The position numbers were made by a program, and so were the translations under genes. The notes under the pieces are model-generated. The model made no database searches. It worked only from the letters and a program-made list of their open reading frames with translations, and had not been told where the DNA came from. This document shows, in pieces, positions 21,560 through 33,417 of a DNA stretch of 64,000 bases; the first letter of the stretch is position 1, and every line of letters begins with the position of its first letter. Origin of the DNA: Galeopsis tetrahit (lineage: Eukaryota > Streptophyta > Magnoliopsida > Lamiales > Lamiaceae); assembly GCA_963675135.1 (NCBI GenBank), contig OY776120.1:13358001-13422000 (forward strand). The letters run 5' to 3'.

Positions 21560-22886
21560 TGCCTCATCATCTGCATCATCAGGTTCTAGAAAGTCTCCTT
21601 ATGTTACTGAAATTGATTCTGATGTAGATGATATTGAGGAATATCTTAACAATCCTGATTACATGGAATTTATTACTAAAAAGTTTAAGACATTCATGAA
21701 GAATAAGAAATTCAAAGATAACATTCAACCTAAGGTCCAGATTAATAATACTCAACAATTGCCTGTTAGGAAGAACACTTTTAATCCTTCTAAACAATTA
21801 GAAACAGGAAACAGGTTTAGATCTGACCAGGATTATAGGAAGAATGTTAAATGTGATGCATGTTCTGGATATGGTCATTGTGCTAATGAATGTGCCAACA
21901 CCATTCTAAAAAAGAAACTTAATTTCAGTGCTACTTTAAGTGATGAGTCTGATGTTGAACATGTTCCTGAAAGAAAACCTTGAAAAAGCTTTCTCTGCTA
22001 GAATTATGTATGATGATACTCTTGATGATGATATGGATGATTATTACGATGTGAGGAGAAATGAGCCATCATTTGGGAAATCACTGAATAATAATGCTCC
22101 AGAATTTAACTATTTCACAAGTTCTGTTACAGAGACAGGTACATCAAGTAAAGCAGGTTTATCCAGAAGAGATGCTGATATTCAAGACTTGTCCAACACT
22201 GTTTTCAAACTAGAAAGTCTTTTAACTAAGAAGGATAAATAAATTTCTAAACTAAAAAAAGACTAGAAGTGTCTGTTCTTGATTTTAAGAAATATTCTTA
22301 TGAAAAACCTTTAACAAATGAAAAAGTTTTAAAGATATCCTCCGAAACTGAGAAACTTAATCACATAATTAAGTCTCTGAACTTTGAAAATTCTGATTTA
22401 AGGGAATCTATTACTAAGCTGGAAGGTATTCTAACAAGAAAAGATATTGAAATATCTAAACTTGAAGATAGGTTGAAGGAAGCCTCACTGAGTTTTAAAA
22501 GATATTCTGAAGTAAAGATGAAACTGGAAAACTCTCTTATGACCGACAACTCAAGAAAAACAGGTATTGGCTACCAAGGTAAAAATTCTAAGAAGTCTAA
22601 TCTTAAGAAACCTACTGTTTTTGTAAAAGGTGAAGTGAATTACAATCCTAGTGTTTCTGCTAAGTCTCAGATCAATATAAAAGATGTGATTTGTCATTAC
22701 TGTTTTAAAAAGGGTCATAAAAGTCCTCAATGTTTGAAGAAGAAAAATCATCTGAAAACTTCTGTATTGCCTAAAATGACACAACATTCTAGATCACATT
22801 CTATATGGACTCCAAAAGAAAATACATCTTGTAATGTTGGTTCATATGTCTCTAAAAGCACGTATTCCTGGATTATGGTAATTTGA
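21528..22886 (+). pseudogene. Element E gag, C-terminal half with two zinc knuckles
   Basis: Three successive frames (21528-21983, 21940-22242, 22269-22886) cover one broken coding region. The first has the knuckle CDACSGYGHCANEC. The middle and third are rich in Lys, Glu and Leu in a coiled-coil-like pattern (KLEGIL, KLEDRLKEASL). The third ends in a second knuckle, CHYCFKKGHKSPQC. Gag with two knuckles and a long coiled coil is known in SIRE-type elements. A TAA at 22884-22886 ends it just before the protease. Confidence 0.8.
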
Positions 22887-23247
22887 TAGTGGTTGTTCTA
22901 AACACATGACAGGTCAAATTGATTATCTTTCTGATTATACTGTTTATAATGGTGGTAATGTCACTTATGGTGGTGGATCTAAAGGAAAAATCATTGGTAG
23001 ATGGACATTAAATGTTCCTGGTTTTCCCAAGTTGTCCAATGTTCTGCATGTTGATGGATTACTGGACAATCTTATAAGTATTAGTCAATTATGTGATGAT
23101 GATTTGCATGTTAAATTTGACAAGAACTCATGTTATGTGTTAGACAAAGATTCTGAATGTATCATGATGGGAAACAGATCTGCTGATAATTGCTATCTCA
23201 TTGAATCTAAACTTACTTGTAATAAGGCTAAAGTTGATGATAGTATA
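22887..23247 (+). pseudogene. Element E protease
   Basis: FDSGCSKHMTG directly after the stop is the copia aspartic-protease site with an intact DSG. The frame (119 codons from 22906) continues through the LIGNGxxV-like and VLHVDGLLDNLISISQL blocks and is then cut by element D at 23248. Confidence 0.82.
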
Positions 23248-23301
23248 TGTTGGTCCCAAAGTTGAGTTAAGATTGAGTAAGCTAGTAAAAGTCTAGAGGG
23301 G
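23248..23301 (-). repeat. Element D 3' LTR remnant (54 bp)
   Basis: Identical to the first 54 bases of the right LTR (TGTTGGTCCCAAAGTTGAG...). The sequence then passes directly to the polypurine region at 23302-23320, so about 1.45 kb of LTR is deleted. Confidence 0.92.
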
Positions 23302-23518
23302 CACAGATTCCCCCTTAATGTATGTTCTCAGTGTCCCTCAGCTTTACCAGCTTCCTCATCGGGATGAAGGTCACTTTAGTAACCTTGTTACCTGTTTTGA
23401 GTGTAGTGATCTGACATAGGGTTGTCTCTTCTGAATTTTGAGTTTTGATGTACTTCTCTTAGTTTCTGCTTCATATTCTTCTTGGTATAAGATCAGTACC
23501 TGAAATGTTAGCACAGTT

Positions 23519-26500
23519 CTATATACAAACAGAATCCATATCTATCAATCCTAAACTAATGCACAATTCTCTGAATCTCACTTCAGCCAATGGTTTTGTA
23601 AAAATGTAAGCTCTTTGAATATCAGTATGAATCTTTTCCATCCTAATATTCCTCTTTTCAACATGATCCCTAATAAAATGATGCCTAATGTCAACATGTT
23701 TGCATCTAGTATGTAGAACAGGATTTTGTGTGATGGCAATGGTACTATTACTGTCACAATATATAGGTACATTAGATTCTACAACATTGTAGTCTCTGAG
23801 TTGTTGTATTAGCCAAAGAAGCTGACTACAACAACTACTTGCAGCCGTATATTCTGCTTCAGTAGTAGAAGTTGCCACACTTGTTTGTTTCTTTGAAAAC
23901 CATGAAATGAGCTTAGTTCCTAAGAATTGACATGAACCTGAAGTAGATTTTCTATCTATTTTGCAACCTCCAAAGTCCGAGTCTGAATAACCACTTAAAG
24001 ATATATCATCATCTGCAGGATACCATAATCCTCGATTAATGGTCCCCTTTAGATATTTCAATATCCTTTTGGCAGCTTCCAGATGACTTTCCTTGGGGTT
24101 TGCTTGAAATCTTGCACATACTCCAACAGAAAAAGCAATATCAGGTCTGCTGGCAGTTAGATAGAGTAGAGAGCCAATTAAAGCACGATAGTGAGGTTGG
24201 TCAGAAGACTTACCTCCTTCATCAGGATCCATTCTGTATGTAGGTTGCATGGGCACACCAACTGTCTTACAGGTTTTAATACCAAATTTATCTAGCAAAT
24301 TTTTAGTGTACTTTGCTTGATTTATAAAGATACCTTCTGGAGTTTGTTTTACTTGAAGACCAAGAAAATATGTCATTTCTCCCATCATAGACATTTCAAA
24401 TTTACTTTGCATGAGTGTAGAAAAGCTTTCACTCAAGGTTTTGTTGGGTGATCCAAAAATAATATCATCCACATAAATTTGAACAATTAATATATCATTA
24501 CCTTCTTGTCTTCTAAACAAAGTTCTATCAACCTTGCCTTTAGTAAAACCATTTTCAAGTAAGAATAGAGAAAGAGTATCATACCAGGCTCTTGGGGCTT
24601 GTTTCAATCCATAGAGTGCTTTCTTTAACCTGTATACTTGGTGACTATTCACTTCAAAACCAGGTGGTTGTTCCACATAAACTTCTTCAGCAAGTATACC
24701 ATTCAAAAATGCACTTTTCACATCCATTTGATACACAGTGAATTTCATATGTGCAGCATAAGCAAGGAACAATCTTATAGCTTCTAGTCTAGCTACAGGG
24801 GCAAAAGTTTCATCATAATCAATACCCTCAGCTTGAGAGTAGCCCTGAGCAACTAATCTAGCTTTGTTTCTTACTACAAGATCATTTTCATCCCTTTTGT
24901 TCTTGAAAATCCACTTAGTGCCTACAACATTATGATTACTAGGTCTATCAACAAGTTCCCAAACTTCATTTCTAGTGAACTGATTAAGTTCTTCCTGCAT
25001 GGCTACAATCCAGTTACTATCACTTAAAGCTTCAATCACAGTTTTAGGCTCAATAGATGATAGAAAACAACACCAGCAAAATAGAGACTTACTAGGTTCT
25101 TCTTGGGAATCAAACAATTGTTTTCTAGTTTTAACACCTTTACTAGAATCACCTAGAATCAAATCAGTAGAATGAGCAGACTTCCATGTCCTTCTATTCT
25201 TAACAGAAATGCTATCATCATTTACATCATGTAAATCATCATGCAGATCAGTATTATTTATATCAGTAGATTTGTTCATAGGAGAGCAGTCATTCAATTC
25301 TTGTATTTCAGAAGTTTTAGATGACTCACCTTTGTCTTTTACCTTTTCTTTATCAGAATCTTGATCTAGGACTTTCAGGAAAGGATTATATGCTTGTACA
25401 GATTCATATATTCCTGTATCATCATCTTCATTGTTGATTTGGAGCTGTAATTTGTCAATTTTCTTACTGAGCTGATGATCAGCAGAGTCCTGCACATTCT
25501 CATCAAAGACTACATGGGGTGTTTCTTCCACACATAGGGTAGAGTAATTAAACACTCTAAATGCTTTGCTTACAGAAGAGTATCCTAAGAATATTCCTTC
25601 ATCAGCTTTTGCATCAAAAGCATTTAATTTACTTTTGCCATTGTTATGTATGAAACACTTACATCCAAAGATATGAAAATAAGAAACTCTTGGTTTTCTG
25701 CCTTTCCATACCTCATAAGGTGTTTTACCATGCACCTTATTAAGAGCACTTCGATTTTGGGAGTGGCAAGTTGTGTTAATAGCTTCTGCCCAAAATTTCT
25801 GAGGTGTGTTGAATTCAGCAATCATGGCTCTGCAAGCTTCTTTTAGTGTTCTATTTCTCCTTTCTGCAACACCATTTTGTTGAGGGGTTCTGGCTGCACT
25901 TGTCAAATGCTGTATACCAGACTTAGAACAGTAGTCAGAGATGTAACAGTTAATAAATTCAGTCCCCTTGTCACTCCTAATCTTGACAATGGGATGACCT
26001 TTTTCCACCTGCAACCTCTTCAATAGATCTAGAAGTAGTGTTTGTGTATCACTCTTTTTGTGTAGAAAGACTACCCAAGTAAACTTAGAGTAATCATCTA
26101 CTACAACTAGAGTATACCTTCTTCCATTCAATGTAGGAGGGTTGATAGGACCATGGAGATCCATATGCAAGAGTTCTAAAACTCTGCTTGTTGAAAGAGT
26201 TGGAATGGACTTAAATGAAACCTTTACCTGTTTACCTTTTTGACAGGAATCACATACTTGTGATTTGGAATAGATTTCATTAGGAATGCCCTCAACAAGA
26301 TGTTCTCTAGCAATCTTGTTGATTATCTTAAAGTTCAGGTGGCAGAGGCGTTTATGCCAGAGCCAACTGTTTTCTTTAGGACTCTTAGTAATAAGACAGG
26401 CATTCTTAGGACAACTATTCCAATTCACAATGTATACACTTCCTTGTCTTGTGCCAACAAGTAGAACATAATGAGTCCTTTTATCTATTATTTCACATCT

Positions 26501-26800
26501 TCTGGTCTTGAACTGAACTTTGTATCCCCTGTCACAGAATTGAGATACAGATAACAAATTATATTTCAAACCTTCAACATAGGAGACATCTTGGATTTCA
26601 ACATCTCCATTCTTGATGAATCCAAATCCTTTTGTGATTGCTATTGAGCTATCACCAAAGATGACTTTTGGTCCTTCCTTCTCATGATAGTCAGTAAGTA
26701 AGGCCTTGGTACCAGTCATGTGATGTGAACACCCACTGTCTATGTACCAGGTCTCACCAACTGAACCACCTTTCTTGTATAAGTCCAGTCGATCCTGCAA
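23519..26800 (-). CDS. Element D pol, open 1093-codon frame
   Basis: One uninterrupted frame encodes all Pol enzymes. Protease: WYIDSGCSHHMTG with DSG near residue 21. Integrase: HHCC finger (WLWHKRLCHLNF to CDSCQKGKQVK, about 145-190) and catalytic D, D, E (MDLHGP, RSDKGTEF, NGVAERRNRTL). Reverse transcriptase: GTKWIFKNKRD onward with QIYVDDIIFGS near 780. RNase H: YSDSDFGGCKIDRKSTSG, STTEAEYTAASSCCSQLLW, CDSNSTIAITQN. It ends LIDMDSVCI. The proteins make and integrate DNA from the element's RNA. The Gag-Pol junction is frameshifted and there is no own start beyond the in-frame ATG at 26800, so the frame may be untranslated today. Confidence 0.93.
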   Translation of the reverse strand: MQDRLDLYKKGGSVGETWYIDSGCSHHMTGTKALLTDYHEKEGPKVIFGDSSIAITKGFGFIKNGDVEIQDVSYVEGLKYNLLSVSQFCDRGYKVQFKTRRCEIIDKRTHYVLLVGTRQGSVYIVNWNSCPKNACLITKSPKENSWLWHKRLCHLNFKIINKIAREHLVEGIPNEIYSKSQVCDSCQKGKQVKVSFKSIPTLSTSRVLELLHMDLHGPINPPTLNGRRYTLVVVDDYSKFTWVVFLHKKSDTQTLLLDLLKRLQVEKGHPIVKIRSDKGTEFINCYISDYCSKSGIQHLTSAARTPQQNGVAERRNRTLKEACRAMIAEFNTPQKFWAEAINTTCHSQNRSALNKVHGKTPYEVWKGRKPRVSYFHIFGCKCFIHNNGKSKLNAFDAKADEGIFLGYSSVSKAFRVFNYSTLCVEETPHVVFDENVQDSADHQLSKKIDKLQLQINNEDDDTGIYESVQAYNPFLKVLDQDSDKEKVKDKGESSKTSEIQELNDCSPMNKSTDINNTDLHDDLHDVNDDSISVKNRRTWKSAHSTDLILGDSSKGVKTRKQLFDSQEEPSKSLFCWCCFLSSIEPKTVIEALSDSNWIVAMQEELNQFTRNEVWELVDRPSNHNVVGTKWIFKNKRDENDLVVRNKARLVAQGYSQAEGIDYDETFAPVARLEAIRLFLAYAAHMKFTVYQMDVKSAFLNGILAEEVYVEQPPGFEVNSHQVYRLKKALYGLKQAPRAWYDTLSLFLLENGFTKGKVDRTLFRRQEGNDILIVQIYVDDIIFGSPNKTLSESFSTLMQSKFEMSMMGEMTYFLGLQVKQTPEGIFINQAKYTKNLLDKFGIKTCKTVGVPMQPTYRMDPDEGGKSSDQPHYRALIGSLLYLTASRPDIAFSVGVCARFQANPKESHLEAAKRILKYLKGTINRGLWYPADDDISLSGYSDSDFGGCKIDRKSTSGSCQFLGTKLISWFSKKQTSVATSTTEAEYTAASSCCSQLLWLIQQLRDYNVVESNVPIYCDSNSTIAITQNPVLHTRCKHVDIRHHFIRDHVEKRNIRMEKIHTDIQRAYIFTKPLAEVRFRELCISLGLIDMDSVCI

Positions 26801-26832
26801 GGTAGTGATCTTAATAACTTAGGTACCCTAGT

Positions 26833-27171
26833 TTATTGGGGTCCTTGGGGGTTAGTAGTGAGAGGTACCCAAATGAACATTGAGGATTTGAATAAATGGG
26901 ACCTCTTCAGTTTCCTTCCAAATTTATCACAAAACAGTACTTTATTAACCAGTTCAGAATTATCAGCAGACTTAGGATCTATTTTTCTGAGATAGCCTTT
27001 CCTTGGTTCTATCCCTTTTTCAGTAAGATCAGTATGTTTGTAATAGTTTGAATATGGTCTAAAAACATGTGGACCATACGGCTTATAGATGCGTTTTGGT
27101 CTTGCCTCACCAATGATATTATAGGATAAAGGAGGAGGATAAAGAACAGGTTTGTTATGATAATGAGGCAC
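26833..27171 (-). pseudogene. Element D gag-pol linker
   Basis: A 112-codon continuation, rich in Pro, Tyr, Arg and Lys (YKPYGPHVFRPY), that joins the end of Gag to the protease. It ends FIWVPLTTNPQGPQ and is shifted by one base relative to the pol frame that begins at 26800. The WVPK-type phrase is usual just before the protease in SIRE-type polyproteins. Confidence 0.7.
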
Positions 27172-27209
27172 AAATCTCCTAGGTTTAGTTGAATACAGCT
27201 GAGACTGCC

Positions 27210-29387
27210 TTATGAAAGGAGGTCTAGGTTGTTCCCAACTTGCCTGTGCTTGTCTTGACCTACTGTTCTGAGTTTGCTCTTCTGATTCCAGGACTGATCT
27301 GATCTGGTCAGAGGAGTATAACTCTTCTGGTATGGTCTTGACTGTACTGGTCTTAATACATTCTTCATTTTACCAACCTTGGTAGAAGGAGGGATGTATT
27401 TAGACTGTACCTTGAGTTTTGGATCATCATCATAAGTCATAGATTCTTTTCCTTTATCTAGTTGCAAAGAACTTGAACTAGCTCCATTAGTGTTCTTAAA
27501 TTCTGAAGTAGATGAACTAGGCAGATCAGTACCTATTCCACTTTTATCATTTGGAGCTCTATATCTGTCTGAGATAGTTTGATTAATTCTAGTAGAGTTA
27601 ATCATCCCAGATAGCTTTCGATCTAGGCTCACTACTTCAGATTCTAAGAATCTATTGCGCTCTTCAAGTTTTTCACACTTAATCTTTAAATCATTGTATT
27701 CATTAGTCTCTTTGGCTTGAGTTTTAAGCATACCCTGATATAGTTTGTCAATGGATGCATACTTTTCTTGGAGTTGAGACAACTCTTCTGATAGCCTTGC
27801 ATTTATGACAGCTATATTAGGATCTACTTTTGACTGAGCTTCTTTTAGATTAATGATTTCTTGCTTTAAAGTTATGTTCTCATCACTAATTTCAATGAAT
27901 GCTTTGTTAGCTTGTAGAAGGTCTTCTTCAGTCACTCCTTGGGAATGATGAAGACTACTTCCTACACTGCTAACAGCAGCATCACATTCATCAGTGTCAG
28001 AATTGTTGCAAGATTGAAAAGAGTTAGCAGATGATACCTCATCATTTATTTTGGCCATCATTACTAGTCCATCATCTGCTATGAAGGCTTCATCTTCATT
28101 GCTAGAGGGGTAGTCAGATGAAGACGATGGCAACTCTTCTGATTCCGAATCAGAATCATTGTAAGCCATCATTGCCTTCTTACCCTTGGCATATTTTCGA
28201 TCTCTTCTGGCTTTCCTTTCTTCTCGATCTTCAGAACTCAGATCAGGACATTCATAAGCATAATGACCTGGCTTATCACAATTATAGCACACAGGATTGT
28301 TAGAAGTTCTTTTAGGAGGAGAATGTTTTCTGTTCCTGTCATGCTTGTCAATTGAGTTCCTGTCTTTCTTATCAGAATACTTTCTATCCCTCTTATCATG
28401 TGAGTTCCTATCTCTCCTGTTCTCATTAGAGATCTCATCCCTTCTTTCAGAAGAATTTTGATCCCTTCTGTTCACAGAAGAGTCCCTGTTACTAGAACCC
28501 TTAGTTTCCTTATAGAATCTCTTGTATCTACCATACCTCTTATTCAGTTTATCAAATCTTTTGATCATAAGGCTCATCTGATCTTTCAGACTAAGATCAG
28601 AACTATCTAGTTCATCTTTTATGCTTGAGGCCTTAGACTTAGATGATCTAGACCCCTTAGAGGTAGAGGCTTTAAAAGCTATGTCCTTAGAGGCATCCTT
28701 ATCCTTATGAATTTCAGTAATAGGATCTTCTTCATCTAACTCAAACTCATGTGCCTTAAGTGTTTGGAACATAGTTTCTGCTGGCCAAGAATCAATGTCC
28801 TGTGTGGTTTTAATGATCATCTTGACCATTTTCCACCTTTCATCCAAAGCTTTCAAGATTCTCAAGTTAACTTCTCTGTCAGTATAAGTCTTGCCTAACA
28901 CATCAAGATCATTCATGATTTTGGTAAATCGAGTATCCAATTCATCAATTGATTCTCCTGGCTTCATCTTAAATGATTCAAACTTTTGGACAGCTGTGGA
29001 TAACTTGCTTTCTTTGATCAGGGTAGTACCTTCACAAAGAATAGCCAATTTTTCCCACATTTGTTTTGCAGTCTTACATTTTAACACTTTACCAAGATAC
29101 TCATTTGGCAAGGTGTGTAAAATATAGTTCTTGGCAAGACTGTCCAAATTGTTTTGTTTCATTTCTTCCGAAGTCAGTTCTGACCTTGGTTTAGGGACCA
29201 GTGCTCCAACTGGTTTAGATGGATCCAGAACAGCAGTGTTTTCCACCATGGTGACAATTGGTCCTTCAGTCACCACAGACACCATTAGATAATGGGTTGA
29301 GCTAAAAATGGCCTCCATCCTGAGCTTCCAGTAGTCATAATCTGCAATCTTGAACTTAGGCAGTTTGTTCACATTAGTGTCATCCAT
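27210..29387 (-). pseudogene. Element D gag (725 codons, frameshifted at its end)
   Basis: Starts MDDTNVNKLPKFKIADYDYW. About residues 60-230 are the UBN2-type capsid region (KQMWEKLAILCEGTTLIKES). Residues 290-355 are an Arg/Asp/Ser-rich stretch of imperfect 9-residue repeats (RRDRNSxDKRDR). The zinc knuckle CYNCDKPGHYAYEC follows, then an acidic Ser-rich segment and a long coiled coil (ITLKQEIINLKEA, LKIKCEKLEERNRFLESEV). This is the SIRE-type Gag plan. The frame runs to a stop after a one-base shift near 27235; Gag-type sequence continues in the next frame (26833-27171). Confidence 0.88.
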
Positions 29388-29529
29388 GTTTGATTAGACA
29401 AATAGGATCAGTAGTATAGCAGATAGATTTCAAGTATTCAGATAGTGACAGATATCAAGAAAGAGTATCAAGATCAGTAAGTTTTCCCTTAAGATCTGTA
29501 AGGTTATCAAGAAACAGCAGTCCAAAGAA

Positions 29530-29545
29530 CCTGGCTCTGATACCA
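29530..29545 (-). promoter_or_regulatory. Element D primer-binding site (initiator Met type)
   Basis: The minus strand reads TGGTATCAGAGCCAGG two bases inside the LTR. Confidence 0.9.
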
Positions 29546-29547
29546 CT

Positions 29548-31048
29548 TGTTGGTCCCAAAGTTGAGTTAAGATTGAGTAAGCTAGTAAAAGTCTAGAGGG
29601 GAGGGGTGAATAGACTTTTAAAAATCTTTCAAAATATCAGAATATGCAATGCGGAATTTAGTCTTCTTATGTACTGTACTGTGCTTACTCAGCTCAGATC
29701 AGTACTTTCAAAGCAATATGGGCCTTACTAGTTTATACTCAACTTTTCTTTAGATCTTTATCTTTGTTAATTCTTAATGTTCTTAGTTAAACAATTCAAA
29801 CAAATATCAAACAGAAAATGTAAAGAACACAGAATTTTATAGTGGTTCGACAAATGTCTACATCCACTCTCACAATCGCAGTTGTGATGTTTTATTAACT
29901 CTTCCTTCTTGAGTTTCTTGTGGCTTAAAGTCCCAAGATTAAGACTTTGATCTTATCGATTATACCTCCAGGTATATCTTCGATCTACTAGTAATTCTAC
30001 AAGTAACTAGCACACTTGTTTTACAAAATATAAACTTAAAACTTGAAAAGTAAAACTTCTCTTTGAATAGCCTTTGAGTCTTCTCTTCAATTCAGTGGCT
30101 CTTCTCTTCTTTAATCTCCTTCAACTCTGTGAGTTCTTCTTGTGCTCTGTAGACTTAGATTGCTTGTGAATGCTTTAAGATCAGTAGTCTTAGCAGTAGG
30201 AGATCACACAGTATTTATAGAACTTAGTATGACATTTAGCAGTTTGTGAACTAACTCTCAACTAACTCTAAAACTGTTTTTGTAACTTCTTCTTGTAACC
30301 GACTTTGTAACTTCCTTCAACTTCCAAGTCAGCATATCTTCAATATATCTTCAGTTACACTTTAAATAAGTTTTCCAAACTTATTCTTCAATCATACTAA
30401 CTCAGCACAGTAAACTACTCTTCTTAGTTTTACTGTTCTTAGTCAGTAAGCACAGTTCTCCAAAACTGTTCTGTACTTCTTCAGATTTCTTCTAAGCTTA
30501 TCTTCAACTCTTCTTGAAGTCTTCTTATTCTGAAGTAGTCTTCTGAGTCTTCATAGTCTTCGGATCTTCATCTAATCTAGTGTTCTAAACTACTGTTCTG
30601 AACTTTTACAATGCTGATTACAATAAAATACAACTTTACATATATAAAACCTATCTATACATCAACTGAACTATATACAGATGAGTATAATTAAGTCCTA
30701 TACTATAAGCTGTCTATACAATACAAAACATCAGCTTAGTTCCTAACAGTTCATATATCAGATCAGTAAACACAATAAGATCAGTAAACACCTAAGATCA
30801 GTAACTTACATATAAAATCAGTAAGCATATAAGATCAGTAAGTATATAAGATCAGTAACTCAGATTCAAATATCTCATATAAGATCAGTAAACTTATTCT
30901 CAGTTTCCACTCTAAGATCAGTAAACTTATTCTCTATAGAACTTTTATATCAACATACAAACACATATACCATTATCCTCAAGTTGCTTTTGGTCATCAA
31001 AACATACACATCAATTAGAACATTGTTTCACAGATTCATATCCCAACA
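29548..31048 (-). repeat. Element D 5' LTR (1501 bp)
   Basis: Runs TGTTGGTC...CCCAACA on the + strand. It contains the TATAGTGGTTCGACAAATGT block at 29839, near 30720-30940 many AAGATCAGTAA words, and a TTTTGGTCATCAAAACAT block near the end, all typical for SIRE-type LTRs in this window. Confidence 0.93.
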
Positions 31049-32097
31049 GTATATTATGGCATCACAAACTTGGACATGATAATTACAGACAGCTTGATAA
31101 ACTTGTTAGATTGAAAGTTGTTACAGGTTTACCAGATCTGAAATTTTCAGACAAAAAGGTATGTGGACCTTGTCAAAAAGGCAAGCAGGTTAAAAGTGTC
31201 TCACAAAATGTTGGGACATTGCTCAACCAAACACTGCTTCGAATTGCTTCACGTGGATCTTATGGGTCCTATGGAAACAAAAAGTATTGGAGGTAAAAGG
31301 TATTCTCTAGTTGTGGTTGATGACTATTCCAGATTCACATGGATTGAATTCTTAAAAGATAAATCTGAAACTTTTTCCTTTTTCAAAATTCTGTATAAAA
31401 TATTCAAGAATGTTTTCAACTCCAAAGTTTGCGGAATTAGGTCTGATCATGGAAGGGAATTTGAAAATAGTTCCTTTACTGAGTTTTGTGAATCAAAAGG
31501 AATAATACAAGAGTTTTCATCACCTAAAACTCCTCAACAAAATGGCATAGCCGAAAGGAAGAATAGAACACTTCAAGAAATGGCTAGAGTCATGTTATGT
31601 TCTAAGAACTTATCCAAAAGATTTTGGGCAGAAGCTCTTAATACTGCTTGTCATATTGCTAATATAGTTTATATTAGAACAGAACTCCATATTAAATTTT
31701 GAACAATAGAAAGCCTAACCTTAAATATTTTCATGTTTTTGGTTGTGTATGCTACATCTTGAATGACAGGGATCAGTTACATAAGTTTGATTCAAAGAGT
31801 GTTAAAGGGTTCTTTCTTGGATATTCAAGAAATAGCAAAGCCTATAGAATCTATAACTTTAGAACTGATACTGTACAAGAGTCTATAAATGTTGTTTTTG
31901 ATGATGATACAAGCATTACAGGTAAAAGCATTGAAGATGAAGACATTTCGGATTTGATTGATGTTCCAATCAATACTGAAAAAGATGAACAGGTTCAGAA
32001 TGTTGAGAAAAATGATGACACATCAGAGGAATCATCTGATAATACAGATCCTGAAAATCTGTATAATCTCCAGAAAACTTCCTCCATAAGGATTTAG
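31049..32097 (+). pseudogene. Element E integrase
   Basis: The frame picks up after D with WHHKLGHDNYRQ and continues to CGPCQKGKQVK, the HHCC zinc finger. It shifts near 31195 and then holds the catalytic core: LLHVDLMGP, IRSDHGREFEN and NGIAERKNRTL give D, D and E. A deletion and stop near 31700 precede the C-terminal part (31699-32097) with the FHVFGCVCY block and an acidic tail. Confidence 0.85.
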
Positions 32098-32160
32098 AAG
32101 TATCACCCACATGATCAAATCATTGGCGAACAGTCTACAGGTGTTCAAACCAGAAGAAGG

Positions 32161-33417
32161 ATGTGTATGAACTCAAAGGATGTGGTAAGATCTATATGTA
32201 TGTCATCTATGTGCAATAAGGTAAATCATGAATGTTATCACTCTGAGATTGAACCTAAAAATGTTAAAGAAGCATTAGATGATGAGATTTGGATTGAAGT
32301 TATGCATGAAGAACTAAACCAGTTTGTTAGGAATGATGTTTGGACATTAGTACCTAGACCAGACCATGTTAATGTCATAGGGACTAAATGGATCTTTAAA
32401 AATAAGACTGCTGAGATGGGAAATATTATTAGAAACAAATCTAGGTTGGTTGCTCAAGGGTATACATAAGTAGAAGGTGTAGACTTTGATGAAATATTTG
32501 CTCCTGTTGCTAGAATTGAATCCATTAGGCTATTACTTGCTATTGCATGCTATATTGATATAAAACTGCATCAAATGGATGTTAAAGCTGCTTTTTTAAA
32601 TGGTATTCTTATGAAAGAAGCTTATGTTGAACAACCAAAAGGCTTTGAAAACCCTGATTTCCCTAATCATGTCTTTAAACTAAAAAAGGCTATATATGGC
32701 TTGAAGCAAGCACCTAGAGCATGGTATGAAAGGTTAACAGATTTCTTGATTGAGTTTGGTTTTACAAGAGGAGAAGCAAACAGAACACTGTTCATTAAAC
32801 ATGAGAAAAATGCTATTATGATTGCTCAAATCTATGTTGATGATATAGTATTTGGATCTACTTGTGATAATATGCTCAAACAATTTGTGAATGAAATGAC
32901 ATCTACTTTTGAAATGTCGATGGTTGGTGATTTGAATTACTTCCTAGGGTTGCAAATTAAACAGCAAAAAGATGGGATTTTTATTTCATAAAGTAAGTAT
33001 TCTAAAAATCTTGTAAAAAGATTTGGTTTGGAAAATGCTAAACACATGAAAACACCTATGGGATCAACTCAGAAACTGAGTAAAGACAATGTTGGCCAGA
33101 ATGTTGACCCAACACTGTACAGATCAATGATAGGTAGTCTTCTTTATTTGAGCTCTAGTAGACCTGATATCATGTTCAGTGTATGTCTATGTGCTAGATA
33201 CCAAGCTAACCCCAAAGAATCACATATGAATGTTGTTAAAAGAATCATTAAGTATGTTGTAGGAACAAGTGATTTAGGCATTTGGTATAGCAAAGATACA
33301 AATTGTACCTTGATAGGGTATAGTGATGCAGATTGGGCAGGTGATTGTGATGACAGGAAAAGCACAAGTGGTGGTTGCTTTTATATGGGAAACAACTTGA
33401 TCTCTTGTCTCAATTAA
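32161..33417 (+). pseudogene. Element E reverse transcriptase
   Basis: Three pieces: 32161-32469 (start of RT, GTKWIFKNKT, SRLVAQGYT, then TAA where Gln is expected), 32575-32991 (HQMDVKAAFLNG just before and YVDDIVFGS, the catalytic motif) and 33028-33417 (DADWAGDCDDRKSTSG, start of RNase H). The two stops (near 32467 and 32989) both look like Gln CAA changed to TAA. Confidence 0.85.

Larger units (their letters stand above)
23248..31048 (-). mobile_element. SIRE-like copia element D inserted in E, TSD GTATA
   Basis: A 7.8-kb element on the minus strand, inside the pre-integrase region of E. The target copy GTATA is found at 23243-23247 and 31049-31053. It has a full 1501-bp 5' LTR (29548-31048), initiator-Met-type primer site, gag, and an intact 1093-codon pol frame, but its 3' LTR is only 54 bp. 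Unlike E it has no env-like region between pol and the LTR. It is the youngest and best preserved retroelement in the window. Loss of the 3' LTR would prevent normal new copies. Confidence 0.94.
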
